Below are positions 17,357 through 26,778 of a DNA stretch of 64,000 bases, one piece after another. Position 1 is the first letter of the stretch. Every line of letters starts with the position of its first letter. The position numbers and the translations under genes are program-made. The notes under the pieces were generated by a model, which worked only from the letters and a program-made list of their open reading frames with translations, was not told the DNA's origin and made no database searches. This DNA is from Akkermansia muciniphila (GTDB lineage Bacteria; Verrucomicrobiota; Verrucomicrobiia; Verrucomicrobiales; V1-33). The stretch spans positions 30,787-94,786 of the forward strand of contig CAMDJM010000007.1 in the NCBI GenBank assembly GCA_945900785.1. Direction: 5' to 3'.

Positions 17357-19375
17357 CTAACGCGTAAAAAGGCCGGGATTTGCCTTCACGGGAGTGGAAC
17401 TGGCGGCCTGGGGCAGGAGTTTGACCTCCGGGGAAAACTGGGCTGGCACCTGATAGTAGGCCATGGCCCGCTCCGCGATGCGGCGGAAGAGCGGGGCCGC
17501 CATTTTGCCGCCATACCTGGCCAGCTTGGTGCTGCGGGGATTATCGATAATCACGATGCCGCCCAGCTTGGGTTTGTCTGCGGGGAGGAAGCCGATGAAG
17601 GAACAAACCAGTTCGCCGGTATCATAACTCATCACACGTTTGCCGTCCTTGGTGACCGGGACCGCCTTGCGGGCGGTGCCGGTTTTGCCGGCAATTTCAA
17701 ATAGACCACTGCGGCCGGGCAGGCCGGTGCCTTTTTCCACCACCTGGAGCATGGCATGGCGCACCGTCCTCGCCGCAGCCTGACTGATGACACGGCGGGC
17801 GGGCTGGCGCGGCAGGCCTTCGACCGCCTGGCCATTTACATCCACCCAGGTTTCGGCGAGATGCAGCGGCTGCAGCATGCCGTCATTGATGATGGCACCC
17901 AGGGCACCACACATTTGTGCCGCCGTGACCTGGATGGCCATGCCGAAGGAGACCCGGGAGAGGGTTTGCATGCTCATTTGTCCATCAAAGCGGCCCCGGC
18001 TTTCCACCGGGGTTTCGAAACCCGTGGTGCGGCAGAAACCGAAGCCACGGATCAATTCCTCAAAGCGGTGGGTGCCCAGAATCCTGGCCAGCTTGTAGGC
18101 TCCGATGTTGGAGGAATGGACGAGGACGTCCTCCACGGTCAGGGAATTCGCCTGGTGTTCATCGTGGATTCGGGCCACCTCGCCGTCATCGTAAACGCCA
18201 CCGGTCCCAAGATCGATCCGGGTCTGTCCATTCACCCTGCCGGAGGAAATCGCCCCGGAGACGGTTACGATTTTCAGGGTGGAGCCTGGTTCGTAAAGCA
18301 CTTCGGTGGCGGGATTTATCAACAGGGGCTGGTCCGGGCCATGTTTGGTATCGCGGCAGCCAATCGCCCGCACCCCCATGGTGGCAGGATCGAAGAGCAC
18401 CACGATGACCCGCTCGGCTTTCAGTTCATCCAAATAGACTTCATTTGCCACATTCCCGGTCTCATCCAGCGCCTGCTCCACCACGCTCTGGAGTCCCAGA
18501 TCCAGGCTGAGACGCACGCCCCTTCCATTGATGGGAGGGGTGATTTTGCCGCGGTAAGCCGGGATTTCATTGTTCCAGCCATCAACTTCCAACTCGCGCC
18601 GGCCGGGGGTTCCTGTCAGATCCTTATCCAGATAGCGTTCGATGCCGGCCACGCCCCGGGCGGGCTTGGGTTCCTTGCCTGGCGCGGGTTTGGTTTCGCC
18701 GAAAAAGCCCACGATGTGCTTCAGAGGGAGATCTGCCGGATACCGGCGGGCAAAGCCGTTTTGAAAGATCAGGGCACCCTGGGTGCCCCGGCTCCGGGTT
18801 TCCTTGTAAGTTCCCAATTCCAGGGCCGCGAGCGTTTCGCGCAGTTTCAAGGCCGCGCTGATGCTGAGGTCCTTGCTCAAAATGACCTGACCGGTGGTGC
18901 GGGTGGCAAGGCGCGAACGGATTTTTTCGTGAAACTCGTCCTCCTTCATGTCCAGGAGCGGAGCAGCCTGACGCCCGAGGTGCCCCAAATACCGGTCCTG
19001 CAGGTCCTGCAGGCTGAAAATGTGATGGAGATCACTGGCCTCCATATTCTCGATTTTTGCCAGCGCCTTGGCGAGGTTCTTCCCAACCTTCAGGAAATCC
19101 AATTCGAAGGCGACCTGCTGGACGGGTTCGTCACAGGCGAGGACACGCCCCCGGGTATCCAGAATGTCTCCACGCGAGGCATTCAGCTCCTGCGTGCGGT
19201 GGTGGGCTTCCTCAAGGACGGTTTTGTAATAGCTGTGCTTCTCGTATTGCAGGTGGATGAGCCGCCAGGACAGCAGACTGAAGGCTGCGACCACCCCAAA
19301 ACAACACAGACCGGCCCGCCATTGCAGGCAGCGGTCCGCAGGTTCTGCCCGGGTATGGAGAGGAAGGTGGCTCAT
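17357..19375 (-). CDS. ftsI: Class B penicillin-binding protein, FtsI (PBP3-like)
   Basis: 672 residues. One N-terminal transmembrane helix ('LCCFGVVAAFSLLSWRLIHL', 23-42) precedes a non-catalytic dimerisation domain starting at 'ASRGDILDTRGRVLA', then the transpeptidase domain with all three active-site motifs: STLK (365-368), SSN (421-423) and KTGT (564-567). It cross-links septal peptidoglycan in the periplasm with FtsW. Its position between the ftsL-like gene (4-bp overlap) and murE is the usual dcw place. The family is typically 550-650 residues; this one is slightly long, with an insertion between the dimerisation and catalytic domains. Confidence 0.95.
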   Translation of the reverse strand: MSHLPLHTRAEPADRCLQWRAGLCCFGVVAAFSLLSWRLIHLQYEKHSYYKTVLEEAHHRTQELNASRGDILDTRGRVLACDEPVQQVAFELDFLKVGKNLAKALAKIENMEASDLHHIFSLQDLQDRYLGHLGRQAAPLLDMKEDEFHEKIRSRLATRTTGQVILSKDLSISAALKLRETLAALELGTYKETRSRGTQGALIFQNGFARRYPADLPLKHIVGFFGETKPAPGKEPKPARGVAGIERYLDKDLTGTPGRRELEVDGWNNEIPAYRGKITPPINGRGVRLSLDLGLQSVVEQALDETGNVANEVYLDELKAERVIVVLFDPATMGVRAIGCRDTKHGPDQPLLINPATEVLYEPGSTLKIVTVSGAISSGRVNGQTRIDLGTGGVYDDGEVARIHDEHQANSLTVEDVLVHSSNIGAYKLARILGTHRFEELIRGFGFCRTTGFETPVESRGRFDGQMSMQTLSRVSFGMAIQVTAAQMCGALGAIINDGMLQPLHLAETWVDVNGQAVEGLPRQPARRVISQAAARTVRHAMLQVVEKGTGLPGRSGLFEIAGKTGTARKAVPVTKDGKRVMSYDTGELVCSFIGFLPADKPKLGGIVIIDNPRSTKLARYGGKMAAPLFRRIAERAMAYYQVPAQFSPEVKLLPQAASSTPVKANPGLFTR

Positions 19376-19764
19376 GGTGTTGGATGGTCAGCGACGACCG
19401 GACCGCCGGGCGTGGGGGATGCCCCGGCTTCCGGCTCCGGCAGGCGGATGAGGCGGCCTTTGATTCCGATCTCGATCGGTTTCAAACCCAGTTTGGCATG
19501 TTCTGTTTTGATCCGCAGTTCCTCCGGGGCCAGCCGCCGGTGGATCAACAGGTCCTTTTCCTTGATTTGCTGTTCGAGGAGCGTGATTTCGCGGTGCAGG
19601 TTCAGGATCTGGTCCGCCCGGTCCTTTTTCCGGGAGCCCAGCCAGACGTAGCAAGCTCCAATGGCGGCCATGAGCGTGGCAAACATGATGAAGTTGACCA
19701 TCCAGCCCGGGCGCAGGGAGTCCTGGGCGGGACGGCGGGGTCGGCGTTTGGCAGGGGCGGGCAT
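19372..19764 (-). CDS. FtsL-like small division protein
   Basis: 130 residues. An Arg/Pro-rich basic N-terminus (1-20) is followed by one transmembrane helix ('VNFIMFATLMAAIGACYVWLG', about 23-43) and a heptad-like segment ('ILNLHREITLLEQQIKEKDLLI', about 53-74), which suggests a periplasmic coiled coil. This is the FtsL/DivIC layout and the gene sits exactly where ftsL belongs, between rsmH and ftsI, overlapping ftsI by 4 bp. Sequence conservation in FtsL is too low to confirm by eye; the call rests on topology and place. The Pro-rich C-terminal tail is unlike typical FtsL. Confidence 0.7.
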   Translation of the reverse strand: MPAPAKRRPRRPAQDSLRPGWMVNFIMFATLMAAIGACYVWLGSRKKDRADQILNLHREITLLEQQIKEKDLLIHRRLAPEELRIKTEHAKLGLKPIEIGIKGRLIRLPEPEAGASPTPGGPVVADHPTP

Positions 19765-19825
19765 GGTAGAAAAATTTTAAAAAAATGCTTCTGGTTTTAA
19801 AAATACTGAACAGGACTGGTGCAGC

Positions 19826-20788
19826 CTATCCGAGGCGTTCCACTACCCGGAGGGTGGCGCTGCGGGAGCGGGGGTTGCGTTTGATTTCTTCGGGACTGGC
19901 GGTGATCCCCTTGCGGGTAATCAGGCGGTAATGATAGTCTGGATTGGGCCGGGGAGCGGGCCACTCCGGGCGGTCGATCTCCGCGCCGCTGTGGCGGCGG
20001 AAGTGTTGTTTCACAATCCGGTCCTCAAGGGAATGAAAGGTAATGACCGCGAGCCGGCCACCGGGCTTCAGCCAATGATGGGCGGAGGCGAGGGCCGCTT
20101 CCAGAGCCCCCATTTCATCGTTCACGGCGATCCGCAGGCCTTGGAACACCCGGGTCGCAGGAGAGGCCGGACCCCGCTTTGGAATGACGGTGCCCACCAC
20201 CGCCGCCAGATCAGCCGTGGTTTCAAACGGCCTTTCCTCCCGGCGTTTCACGATGACCTTGGCGACCCGCCGCGAGGCCTTTTCTCCACCATATTCATAA
20301 AAAATCCGGGCCAACTCCTCTTCCGTCCATTGATTCACCACCGCTGCCGCTGAGAGGAGCCCGTCCGGATCCATCCGCATATCCAGAGGACCATCCCGCA
20401 TAAAACTGAAGCCGCGTTCTGCCTGGTCCAACTGATGGCTGCTCACCCCCAGATCCAGCAAAATACCATCCAACACCGGCCCCAGGCCTGCCTCACGCAA
20501 AATGTCCGGAAACGATGCAAAATTCGCCCTCAGGGCGATCATCTGATCCTCCATCCCCTCCAGCCGGCGCGTGGCCCATTCGATCGCCTCCGGATCCTGA
20601 TCCATGGCCAGGACCCAAGCCCCATTTTCGAGCAGCCGGCGCGTGTGGCCGCCTCCTCCCAGCGTCCCATCCAGCAGCAATTTCCCCTCGGCAGGAGCCA
20701 AAGCCTCCACCACTTCCTTTTCCAGCACCGGGGTGTGATAAGACGTATCCTGAACGCATGGATCCTCCGTTGATCCGAAGGAAGACAC
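19826..20788 (-). CDS. rsmH: 16S rRNA (cytosine-1402-N4)-methyltransferase RsmH (MraW)
   Basis: It methylates N4 of C1402 in 16S rRNA with SAM. I chose the GTG at 20788, giving 320 residues, the family length. The frame is open to 21154 but the extra 122 codons have no protein-like character. Family segments are YHTPVLEKEVVEAL near the start, the SAM loop 'DGTLGGGGHTRRLLE', 'LDLGVSSHQLDQAERGFSF' in pattern, 'DMRMDP' and 'ITFHSLEDRIVKQHF' near the C-terminus. It is the first gene of the dcw run; mraZ, its usual upstream partner, is not seen. The start is uncertain and no clear Shine-Dalgarno precedes it. Confidence 0.9.
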   Translation of the reverse strand: MSSFGSTEDPCVQDTSYHTPVLEKEVVEALAPAEGKLLLDGTLGGGGHTRRLLENGAWVLAMDQDPEAIEWATRRLEGMEDQMIALRANFASFPDILREAGLGPVLDGILLDLGVSSHQLDQAERGFSFMRDGPLDMRMDPDGLLSAAAVVNQWTEEELARIFYEYGGEKASRRVAKVIVKRREERPFETTADLAAVVGTVIPKRGPASPATRVFQGLRIAVNDEMGALEAALASAHHWLKPGGRLAVITFHSLEDRIVKQHFRRHSGAEIDRPEWPAPRPNPDYHYRLITRKGITASPEEIKRNPRSRSATLRVVERLG

Positions 20789-21411
20789 CCGCAGACTGCC
20801 TGCCCCACGACCTGTTGCCGCGCCCGACAAGTCTCCCCACACGCCTGATCCCGCCGGCAAATGCGCCAGGTGAGCCCAACGCAGACTGCCCCGCAGAGGC
20901 TGCCAAAGATGACCCGTATAGCACAGCATCCACGCCGGAACCCGCCAGCGGCATCGTTTGGCAAATTGAATTCTGGAAATATAGGAAATCATGGCAAACT
21001 TATTCAGTCCTGCTTCGGCAACCCACCAGCATCCACCCGGATGGGCCCTTGACGGGGTGGGCGAGCGGGTAGCTGAATGCGGTATGAGACATGGTTTGGA
21101 ATGTGAAAATTTCAGTGAATCCAAAATTTTAAGATTATTAACCACAGTCATCATCTAAGGTCAATTTATTTTCAATGTCAGAGCAGAATTTTAGCTGTTT
21201 TCACACACTTATCATAATTTCTCAAATAGTATTCCGCCAAAAGTTTCGTCCCCCCGCCCCGGGTTCCAACCCGGTCAGGCCCGTAAAAAGGAATGAAAAA
21301 CAGCCTGTTTCCAAGTTGCATTCCTCACTCTCATCTGGCACGGAATACAATGTCGGGGAGGGGCTGCGGTGCTCCCTCCACCCATTTTCCACCCCGCATC
21401 TTTTCCGGCCC
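20789..21411. other. Divergent region between rsmH and the bamD-like gene
   Basis: The 623 bp gap separates the dcw run from the bamD-like gene. The rsmH-proximal half is GC-rich and open in the rsmH frame but shows no recognisable domain; no mraZ-like sequence was found in any frame. The part from about 21080 to 21260 is AT-rich and is the likely site of both promoters. No RNA gene was recognised. Confidence 0.5.
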
Positions 21412-22836
21412 ATGAATCGCGCTCCCACCCGTCTTCTCCTCTGCTGTCTCACCTCCGCCGTCATCGTTGCCACTGCGGTAGAGGCCTCTGCCTTTCCTAA
21501 CCCCTTCAAAAAGAAGGAACCCACTGCCGCCCCCGCCGCCCCGGAACTGCGCGTTGCCGAAATCGAAGCCGGGGACCTCCTCCGCCAAGCCCAGGACGCG
21601 GAAGCCGCTGGAAAAAGTGGGGCCGCCTCCTCCGGCTACAAGCGCGTGGTCGACCGCTATCCGCTGACCAGCTTTGCTCCCATGGCCATGTTCCGGCTTG
21701 CCTCCACCTACGAGCGGGAAGGGAAATTCAGCAAAGCCTTCGAAAACTACCAGGAACTCGTCGATACCTACAAACAAAGCCCCCAATTCAGCGAATCCAT
21801 CGACCGCCAAATCGCCATCGCCACCCAGGCCCGCACAGAAAAGCTCGGCTCCTTCATGGGCATTCCCAAAAAACTGGACCGCTCGGAACAGATTGACATG
21901 TTCCAGAAAGTCATCGCCAACGCCCCCCGCGGTCGCCGGGCAGCAGAAGCGCAGTTCGAAATCGCCAAAATTCACGAGGAGGAGGCTGAAACCGACCTCG
22001 CAATCGCCGCCTACAAAAAAGTCGTCGAAGACTACCCCGCCAGTCCCCTCGCGGCCGATGCCCAGACCATTGTCGGTAAAAAACTCGTTGGTAAATTTGA
22101 GGATGGCAGCCGCGATGCTTCCAATATCGAGCGCGCCCGGGCCGCCGCCGACCAGGCGTCCGGTCTCTTTCCTGACATGAGCACCTCTGCTCTTAGCGAG
22201 ACCCGCGCCAAGGTGGATGAAATCACCGCCGAGAACGCCTGGAAGACCGGGAAATTTTACGAAAAGCAGGGGAATTACCGCGCCGCCCTCGTGTATTACA
22301 GCGACGTCCTCCGCGCCCCGGGCAGCCCACACTTCTCTGAAGCGCGGGAGCGTATCAACGACATGACGGCCAAAGACAGCAAGCTCGTTGGATCGGTGCC
22401 TGCCGTCGCCGTCACCGCGAGGGATCTCGCCGTGCCAGCCGCCGTGGATGTCAAAGGCAAGCCTGGATACTTCGGTCCGCCAGCCCCGCCCGTCCGCCTT
22501 GCGAGCACCATCCGGAAGCCCAAAATGCGCGACAGCGGCAGTGATCAAATCAATATCACCCCCTTGGAAGAACCTGATCTTCCCACCGGCAGTGAACGGC
22601 TCCTGAAGCCGGACGATTCCCTCCTCAATCCCGGGGATTCCACCCCGGTCCCAGCCGCCCCTGGGCCAGGCGACCTCGTGCCGGGCGACACCCTGCCCGC
22701 GCCTGGCACTTCCCTTGAGCCAGCCCTCCCGCAGCCCGGGATGCCTACGCTGGCCCCACCCTCTGAGCCCACCATCCCTGCTCCCTCGGAACCCGTGGTG
22801 CCGGCCCCTGACGAGCCGGCCAAACCCGCCAACTGA
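21412..22836 (+). CDS. BamD-like tetratricopeptide outer-membrane assembly protein
   Basis: 474 residues from the ATG at 21412; the frame is open upstream but a signal peptide starts exactly here (hydrophobic 'RLLLCCLTSAVIVATAVEASA', cleavage near residue 26). Residues about 50-290 contain TPR-type repeats ('AASSGYKRVVDRYPLTSFAPMAMFRLA', 'KAFENYQELVDTYKQSPQF', 'AIAAYKKVVEDYPASPLAADA'), the YfiO/BamD pattern of outer-membrane beta-barrel assembly lipoproteins. No lipobox cysteine is visible, unlike classical BamD. The C-terminal third is Pro-rich (about 400-474, repeated P-AP-SEP units), an extension absent in proteobacterial BamD. The next gene, 47 bp on, encodes an LptE-like lipoprotein, consistent with an outer-membrane biogenesis pair. 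Confidence 0.75.
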   Translation: MNRAPTRLLLCCLTSAVIVATAVEASAFPNPFKKKEPTAAPAAPELRVAEIEAGDLLRQAQDAEAAGKSGAASSGYKRVVDRYPLTSFAPMAMFRLASTYEREGKFSKAFENYQELVDTYKQSPQFSESIDRQIAIATQARTEKLGSFMGIPKKLDRSEQIDMFQKVIANAPRGRRAAEAQFEIAKIHEEEAETDLAIAAYKKVVEDYPASPLAADAQTIVGKKLVGKFEDGSRDASNIERARAAADQASGLFPDMSTSALSETRAKVDEITAENAWKTGKFYEKQGNYRAALVYYSDVLRAPGSPHFSEARERINDMTAKDSKLVGSVPAVAVTARDLAVPAAVDVKGKPGYFGPPAPPVRLASTIRKPKMRDSGSDQINITPLEEPDLPTGSERLLKPDDSLLNPGDSTPVPAAPGPGDLVPGDTLPAPGTSLEPALPQPGMPTLAPPSEPTIPAPSEPVVPAPDEPAKPAN

Positions 22837-22883
22837 GCGTCCACCGCACTCCTTTTCCGATTCCGGTCTTTTTTTCCCAACCC

Positions 22884-23507
22884 ATGCAACTGTCCTCTCT
22901 GCTGCCCTGTTTCGCCCGTCTCACCTCGGGCGCTGCTGTTCTCATTCTCACCAGCTGCGCCGGCTACCACGCCGGGTCCGACAAGCCGGGGCACATGGAG
23001 CACATCCAATCCCTAGCGGTCCCCACCTTTAAAAACCTCACCCTTGAGCCCCGCTCCGCCGTTCTGATCACCAACAACGTCGTCCGCCAATTCCAGATTG
23101 ATGGCACCTACCAAATCAAGGACGCGCAGGACGCTGACGCTGTCCTTCGCGGCACCATCCGCGAGTTTACCCGCCGCCAACTCCGCAGCGCCCGTAATAA
23201 CAACCTGCGCACCCGGGAGCTGGAACTGCTGCTTTATGTGGATTTCACCGTGGAAGCTCCCGGCTCCGGCAACGTCCTCTCCCGTGGCACTGTCAGCGGC
23301 AGCACTTCCGTGTTCCTCGACCCCAACTTCCAACTCAGCGAACGCCAGGCCATCGACGATGTTTCCCGGAAAATGGCCGAAGAACTGGTCAGCCGCCTCA
23401 CCGAAGGCTGGGGTGCCTCCGAATTTCCCATCAAAGAAGTGAAATCCAGTGCGGCCAGGCCCACCAAAAAATCGGATAATAGCATCCTGCCAGCATCAAT
23501 GCGCTGA
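22884..23507 (+). CDS. LptE-like LPS-assembly lipoprotein
   Basis: 207 residues. The signal peptide ends in a lipobox LTSC-AGY (Cys near residue 26), so it is a lipoprotein. The mature part opens with 'AGYHAGSD', then 'IQSLAVPTFKNLTLEPRSAVLITNNVVRQF' and 'ADAVLRGTIREFTRR', the pattern of the LptE/RlpB family that plugs the LptD barrel and delivers lipopolysaccharide to the outer surface. It follows the BamD-like gene by 47 bp, and the tRNA-Val gene lies 98 bp downstream. The presence of LptE implies an LPS-type outer membrane. Confidence 0.8.
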   Translation: MQLSSLLPCFARLTSGAAVLILTSCAGYHAGSDKPGHMEHIQSLAVPTFKNLTLEPRSAVLITNNVVRQFQIDGTYQIKDAQDADAVLRGTIREFTRRQLRSARNNNLRTRELELLLYVDFTVEAPGSGNVLSRGTVSGSTSVFLDPNFQLSERQAIDDVSRKMAEELVSRLTEGWGASEFPIKEVKSSAARPTKKSDNSILPASMR

Positions 23508-23605
23508 GAAAAAGAGGAAAAATTTCATCTCCAGTGGAAAACCGGTTGCGCCTGAATCAGCTTCCCCTAGAATACATACCCGCAGCCTATGCGGGCTTAA
23601 ACCAA

Positions 23606-23680
23606 GCGCGGTTAGCTCAGTGGTAGAGCACCTCCCTGACACGGAGGGGGTCACAAGTTCGAACCTTGTATCGCGCACCA
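23606..23680 (+). tRNA. tRNA-Val (anticodon GAC)
   Basis: 75 nt with an encoded CCA end. The acceptor stem GCGCGGT pairs with ATCGCGC. The D arm has TAGCTCAGTGGTAGAGC, the anticodon stem is CCTCC/GGAGG around the loop CTGACAC (anticodon GAC, Val), and the T arm carries GTTCGAAC. A T-run follows directly after CCA. Confidence 0.97.
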
Positions 23681-23960
23681 TTTTTGCTTTGGCCACATCG
23701 GAGCCGCCGCCAAAGCACTTTCTGGCAGGTCCAAAAAGAAATTCCGGATACCGAACCTCCAGCCGCATTGCGGCGTCCCGTGCTGCCGGCGCACATTCAT
23801 GGCTGCATTTAATATAAATTACGGCAGGTGACAGATCCAGTTTTCCGGGCTGGAATGGCGTGGCATGGTGGAGAGCGAGATGGGCGTTGCGGAAGTGCGG
23901 CGGGGAGGTAACGGAAGATCGGGCGATTTGCCTGATTCCACCGATCACCGCTGTTCTGCT

Positions 23961-26771
23961 ATGCCTGCCGCGACTCCTCAAAAAAGACCTGCCCGCAAGA
24001 TGGTTAAACCTGAAGAGGCGCTGCCGGCGGCGCAGGATTGGCGGACCACGGATGCGCAGGAAATCTTCCGGCGCCAGTTGCGGGCGATGGAGGAACCAAT
24101 GGGCATCCGGAATCTGGAGGCCGCGCACGGCGTGTTTTCCAATTTCTCGGTGAAATCAGATAGTGGAATGATCTATCAGGTGGAGGTGCGTGATGTGAAA
24201 ACGCGGATGTTTTCCTGCACCTGTGCCGACTTCCGGAAAAATGGGCTGGGGACGTGCAAGCATGTGGAGGCGGTGCTGATTTATGCGGCGAAAAAGGCGG
24301 GGAAGACAGGCTGGGCAAAGGCCTTGGAATCGGGATCGCCGCGGATCGAGGTGGTGTCGGATCCTCAGTATGGATTGAAGGTATGGCGGGGCTTGGAGTC
24401 CCTGCCCAAGGCGGTGCGGGGGATGTTTGATGTGCATGATGGCACGCTGCTGAGCCGGGTGCCGCCGGAGGAGGCGATGGCGGCCCTGACGAGATTGCAG
24501 TCGGCGGATTTTCCCCACCTGAGGATCGCACAGGAGGTAACGGTGTGGCTGGAGGCCCGGGAAGCGGCAGCGGAGCGGCTGAGGCTGCGGCATGAGTATG
24601 AACAGAAGGTGCACCGCGGGGAGTGGCCGCCGCAGGAGACCCTGGTGCCGTTGTTTCCCTATCAACGCGAGGGAATGCTGCACCTGGCTTTCAAGGAGCG
24701 CGCCCTGCTGGCCGATGAGATGGGTCTCGGCAAGACCATCCAAGCCATCGCGGCCTGTGCGCTGCTGCACCGCTTGGGCAAGGCGCGGCGGGTGCTGGTG
24801 GTGACGCCGGCCTCGCTGAAAGCGGAATGGGAGGAGCAGATCGGGAAATTTACCCTGCTGCCGTGCCGGATGGTCTTTGGCGGGCGGGCGCAGCGGCTGG
24901 CCTGTTATACGCAGGAGGCCCCGTTCTTCACCATCGTGAATTACGAGCAGATGGTGGCGGACACGCTGGACGTGAACAGCCGGCTGGCCCCGGATGTGGT
25001 GGTGCTGGATGAGGCCCAGCGGATCAAGAACTGGAGCACGAAGACGGCTCAGGCGATCAAACGGCTGGAAAGCCGCTATGCCTTTGTGCTGACGGGCACG
25101 CCGATCGAAAACCGGATCGATGAGTTGTATTCCCTGGTGGATTTTCTGGATGCCAGGGTGCTGGGGTCGCTCTTCCGTTTTAACCGGGAATTTTACGACC
25201 TGGACGAGAAGGGGCGGCCGAAGGGTTATAAAAATCTGCAGGAACTGCATGCACGCATCGGGCCGCTGATGCTGCGGCGGCGGAAGGCTCAGGTGGAGAC
25301 GGAACTGCCGGACCGCACGGACCGGAATCACTATGTGACTTTGACCGCCAACCAGCGCGCCAATTACGCGGAGCATGAGGAAAAAGTCGCGAAACTGGCG
25401 CAAATCGCCAAGCGGCGTCCGTTGAGGCCGGAAGAGTCACAGCGCCTGCTGCGGGAGCTGGCGATGATGCGGATGATTTGTGATACCAATTACATTTTGG
25501 ACCAGGAGGACCGGGAGTCGCCCAAGATTGATGAGTTGCGCGGCATCCTGGAGGAGGCGCTGGGGAATGAGGGGGTGAAGGTGATCATTTTTTCCGAATG
25601 GGAGCGGATGCTGGATTTGGTGAGGGATCTGTGCCGGGAGCTGGGCGCGGGCTTTGCCTGGCACACCGGCAGTGTGCCGCAGCAGAAGCGGCGCCTGGAG
25701 ATCAATGCCTTCAAGCAGGATGCGGATTGCCGGGTGTTCCTGAGCACGGATGCCGGAGCCACCGGGCTGAATCTGCAGAATGCCAGTGTGGTGATCAATT
25801 GCGACCTGCCGTGGAATCCTGCCAAACTGGAGCAACGCATCGCGCGGGCCTGGCGAAAGCACCAGACGAGGGCGGTGACAGTGATCAATCTGATTGCGGA
25901 ACATACCATAGAACACCGGATGCTGGCGACTCTGGCAGGCAAGATGGCGCTGGCGCAGGGCGTGCTGGATGATGGCGGGCTGGATACGATGGATCTGCGC
26001 GGGGCACGGGATTCCTTTTTCAAGCGGTTGGAGCAGATTCTCGCTCCGGAGCAGATGGGACAGGGGAAACCAGTGGAGGTGCCGCGCACCCCGGCGGATC
26101 CTTCCCTTGCCTTGGCCCAATCCGCCGCATTGGCGCTGGGGCCGCTGCTGTGGAAATGTGAGGAAAGGCGGCCGGGCCCTGACAGGGTGCCGGTGTGCCT
26201 GATGGTGGTGGAGCGTGATCCGGCGGCGGCGCGGGACCGGCTGCGGCAGGTGATCGAGGATGCGGGGGAGCGCCGGGTGATTGAGGTGATGGACCGTGCG
26301 GCCTATGAAACGCTGCAGCGCCTCGCGGCGGCGGGTTTGATCCAATTTCAAACCGATGGGGTGAGGGAACTGTATCCGGAGGAGCAGGCCGGGGAGGCTC
26401 CGCCGCCGGGGCTGGCCGCCGGGGCCGTGGAGCGGATCCGGGAGCTGACCGGAAAGGCAGAGCATCATCTGCGGCTGGCGGGGGTGTTGCAGGCCTCAGA
26501 TTTCGCCAGGGAATCGCGTGCCGCGCTGGAAGCCGCAGCGCTGGCGCTGTCCCAGGGGCTGGCGGTGGCGGCGGGAGCGGGGGAGCCGGCTGATTTGAAG
26601 GAGGCATTGGCGGAGGTGGCCCTGAGCCGGTGGGAGTGGTCCGCCCTGACGGTGCAGACTCTCGCCTCACTGGAAGAGATTCCCACCGCTGCGGTGCAGG
26701 AGGCGTTGCGCAAAACGCTCTCTGGCCTGCGGGTGAAGGCAGGCTTGCAGGAGGGGAAGGCCGGGGCATGA
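23961..26771 (+). CDS. SWIM zinc-finger SNF2-family helicase/translocase
   Basis: 936 residues from the ATG at 23961; the frame is open to 23865 but the extra 32 codons look non-coding. A SWIM zinc finger is near the N-terminus (CxC at 86/88, CKH at 99-101). A full SNF2 motor follows: motif I MGLGKT (254-259), motif II DEAQ (350-353), 'LTGTPIENR' (motif III region), then a helicase C lobe with 'VIIFSEWERML', 'STDAGATGLNLQNA' and 'QRIARAWRKHQTR'. Such proteins translocate on double-stranded DNA and remodel bound proteins. The last about 300 residues are outside the motor; a helical segment 'KAEHHLRLAGVLQASDFARES' resembles HEPN-type bundles, weakly. The JetA-like gene starts 7 bp after its stop, so the two are probably coexpressed. 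Confidence 0.88.
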   Translation: MPAATPQKRPARKMVKPEEALPAAQDWRTTDAQEIFRRQLRAMEEPMGIRNLEAAHGVFSNFSVKSDSGMIYQVEVRDVKTRMFSCTCADFRKNGLGTCKHVEAVLIYAAKKAGKTGWAKALESGSPRIEVVSDPQYGLKVWRGLESLPKAVRGMFDVHDGTLLSRVPPEEAMAALTRLQSADFPHLRIAQEVTVWLEAREAAAERLRLRHEYEQKVHRGEWPPQETLVPLFPYQREGMLHLAFKERALLADEMGLGKTIQAIAACALLHRLGKARRVLVVTPASLKAEWEEQIGKFTLLPCRMVFGGRAQRLACYTQEAPFFTIVNYEQMVADTLDVNSRLAPDVVVLDEAQRIKNWSTKTAQAIKRLESRYAFVLTGTPIENRIDELYSLVDFLDARVLGSLFRFNREFYDLDEKGRPKGYKNLQELHARIGPLMLRRRKAQVETELPDRTDRNHYVTLTANQRANYAEHEEKVAKLAQIAKRRPLRPEESQRLLRELAMMRMICDTNYILDQEDRESPKIDELRGILEEALGNEGVKVIIFSEWERMLDLVRDLCRELGAGFAWHTGSVPQQKRRLEINAFKQDADCRVFLSTDAGATGLNLQNASVVINCDLPWNPAKLEQRIARAWRKHQTRAVTVINLIAEHTIEHRMLATLAGKMALAQGVLDDGGLDTMDLRGARDSFFKRLEQILAPEQMGQGKPVEVPRTPADPSLALAQSAALALGPLLWKCEERRPGPDRVPVCLMVVERDPAAARDRLRQVIEDAGERRVIEVMDRAAYETLQRLAAAGLIQFQTDGVRELYPEEQAGEAPPPGLAAGAVERIRELTGKAEHHLRLAGVLQASDFARESRAALEAAALALSQGLAVAAGAGEPADLKEALAEVALSRWEWSALTVQTLASLEEIPTAAVQEALRKTLSGLRVKAGLQEGKAGA

Positions 26772-26778
26772 ATGGGAC

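Noticed and set aside
20789..21180. mraZ upstream of rsmH
   Set aside because: Searched for the MraZ pattern (SGE..HTLD.KGR...P..FR) in all frames; not found.
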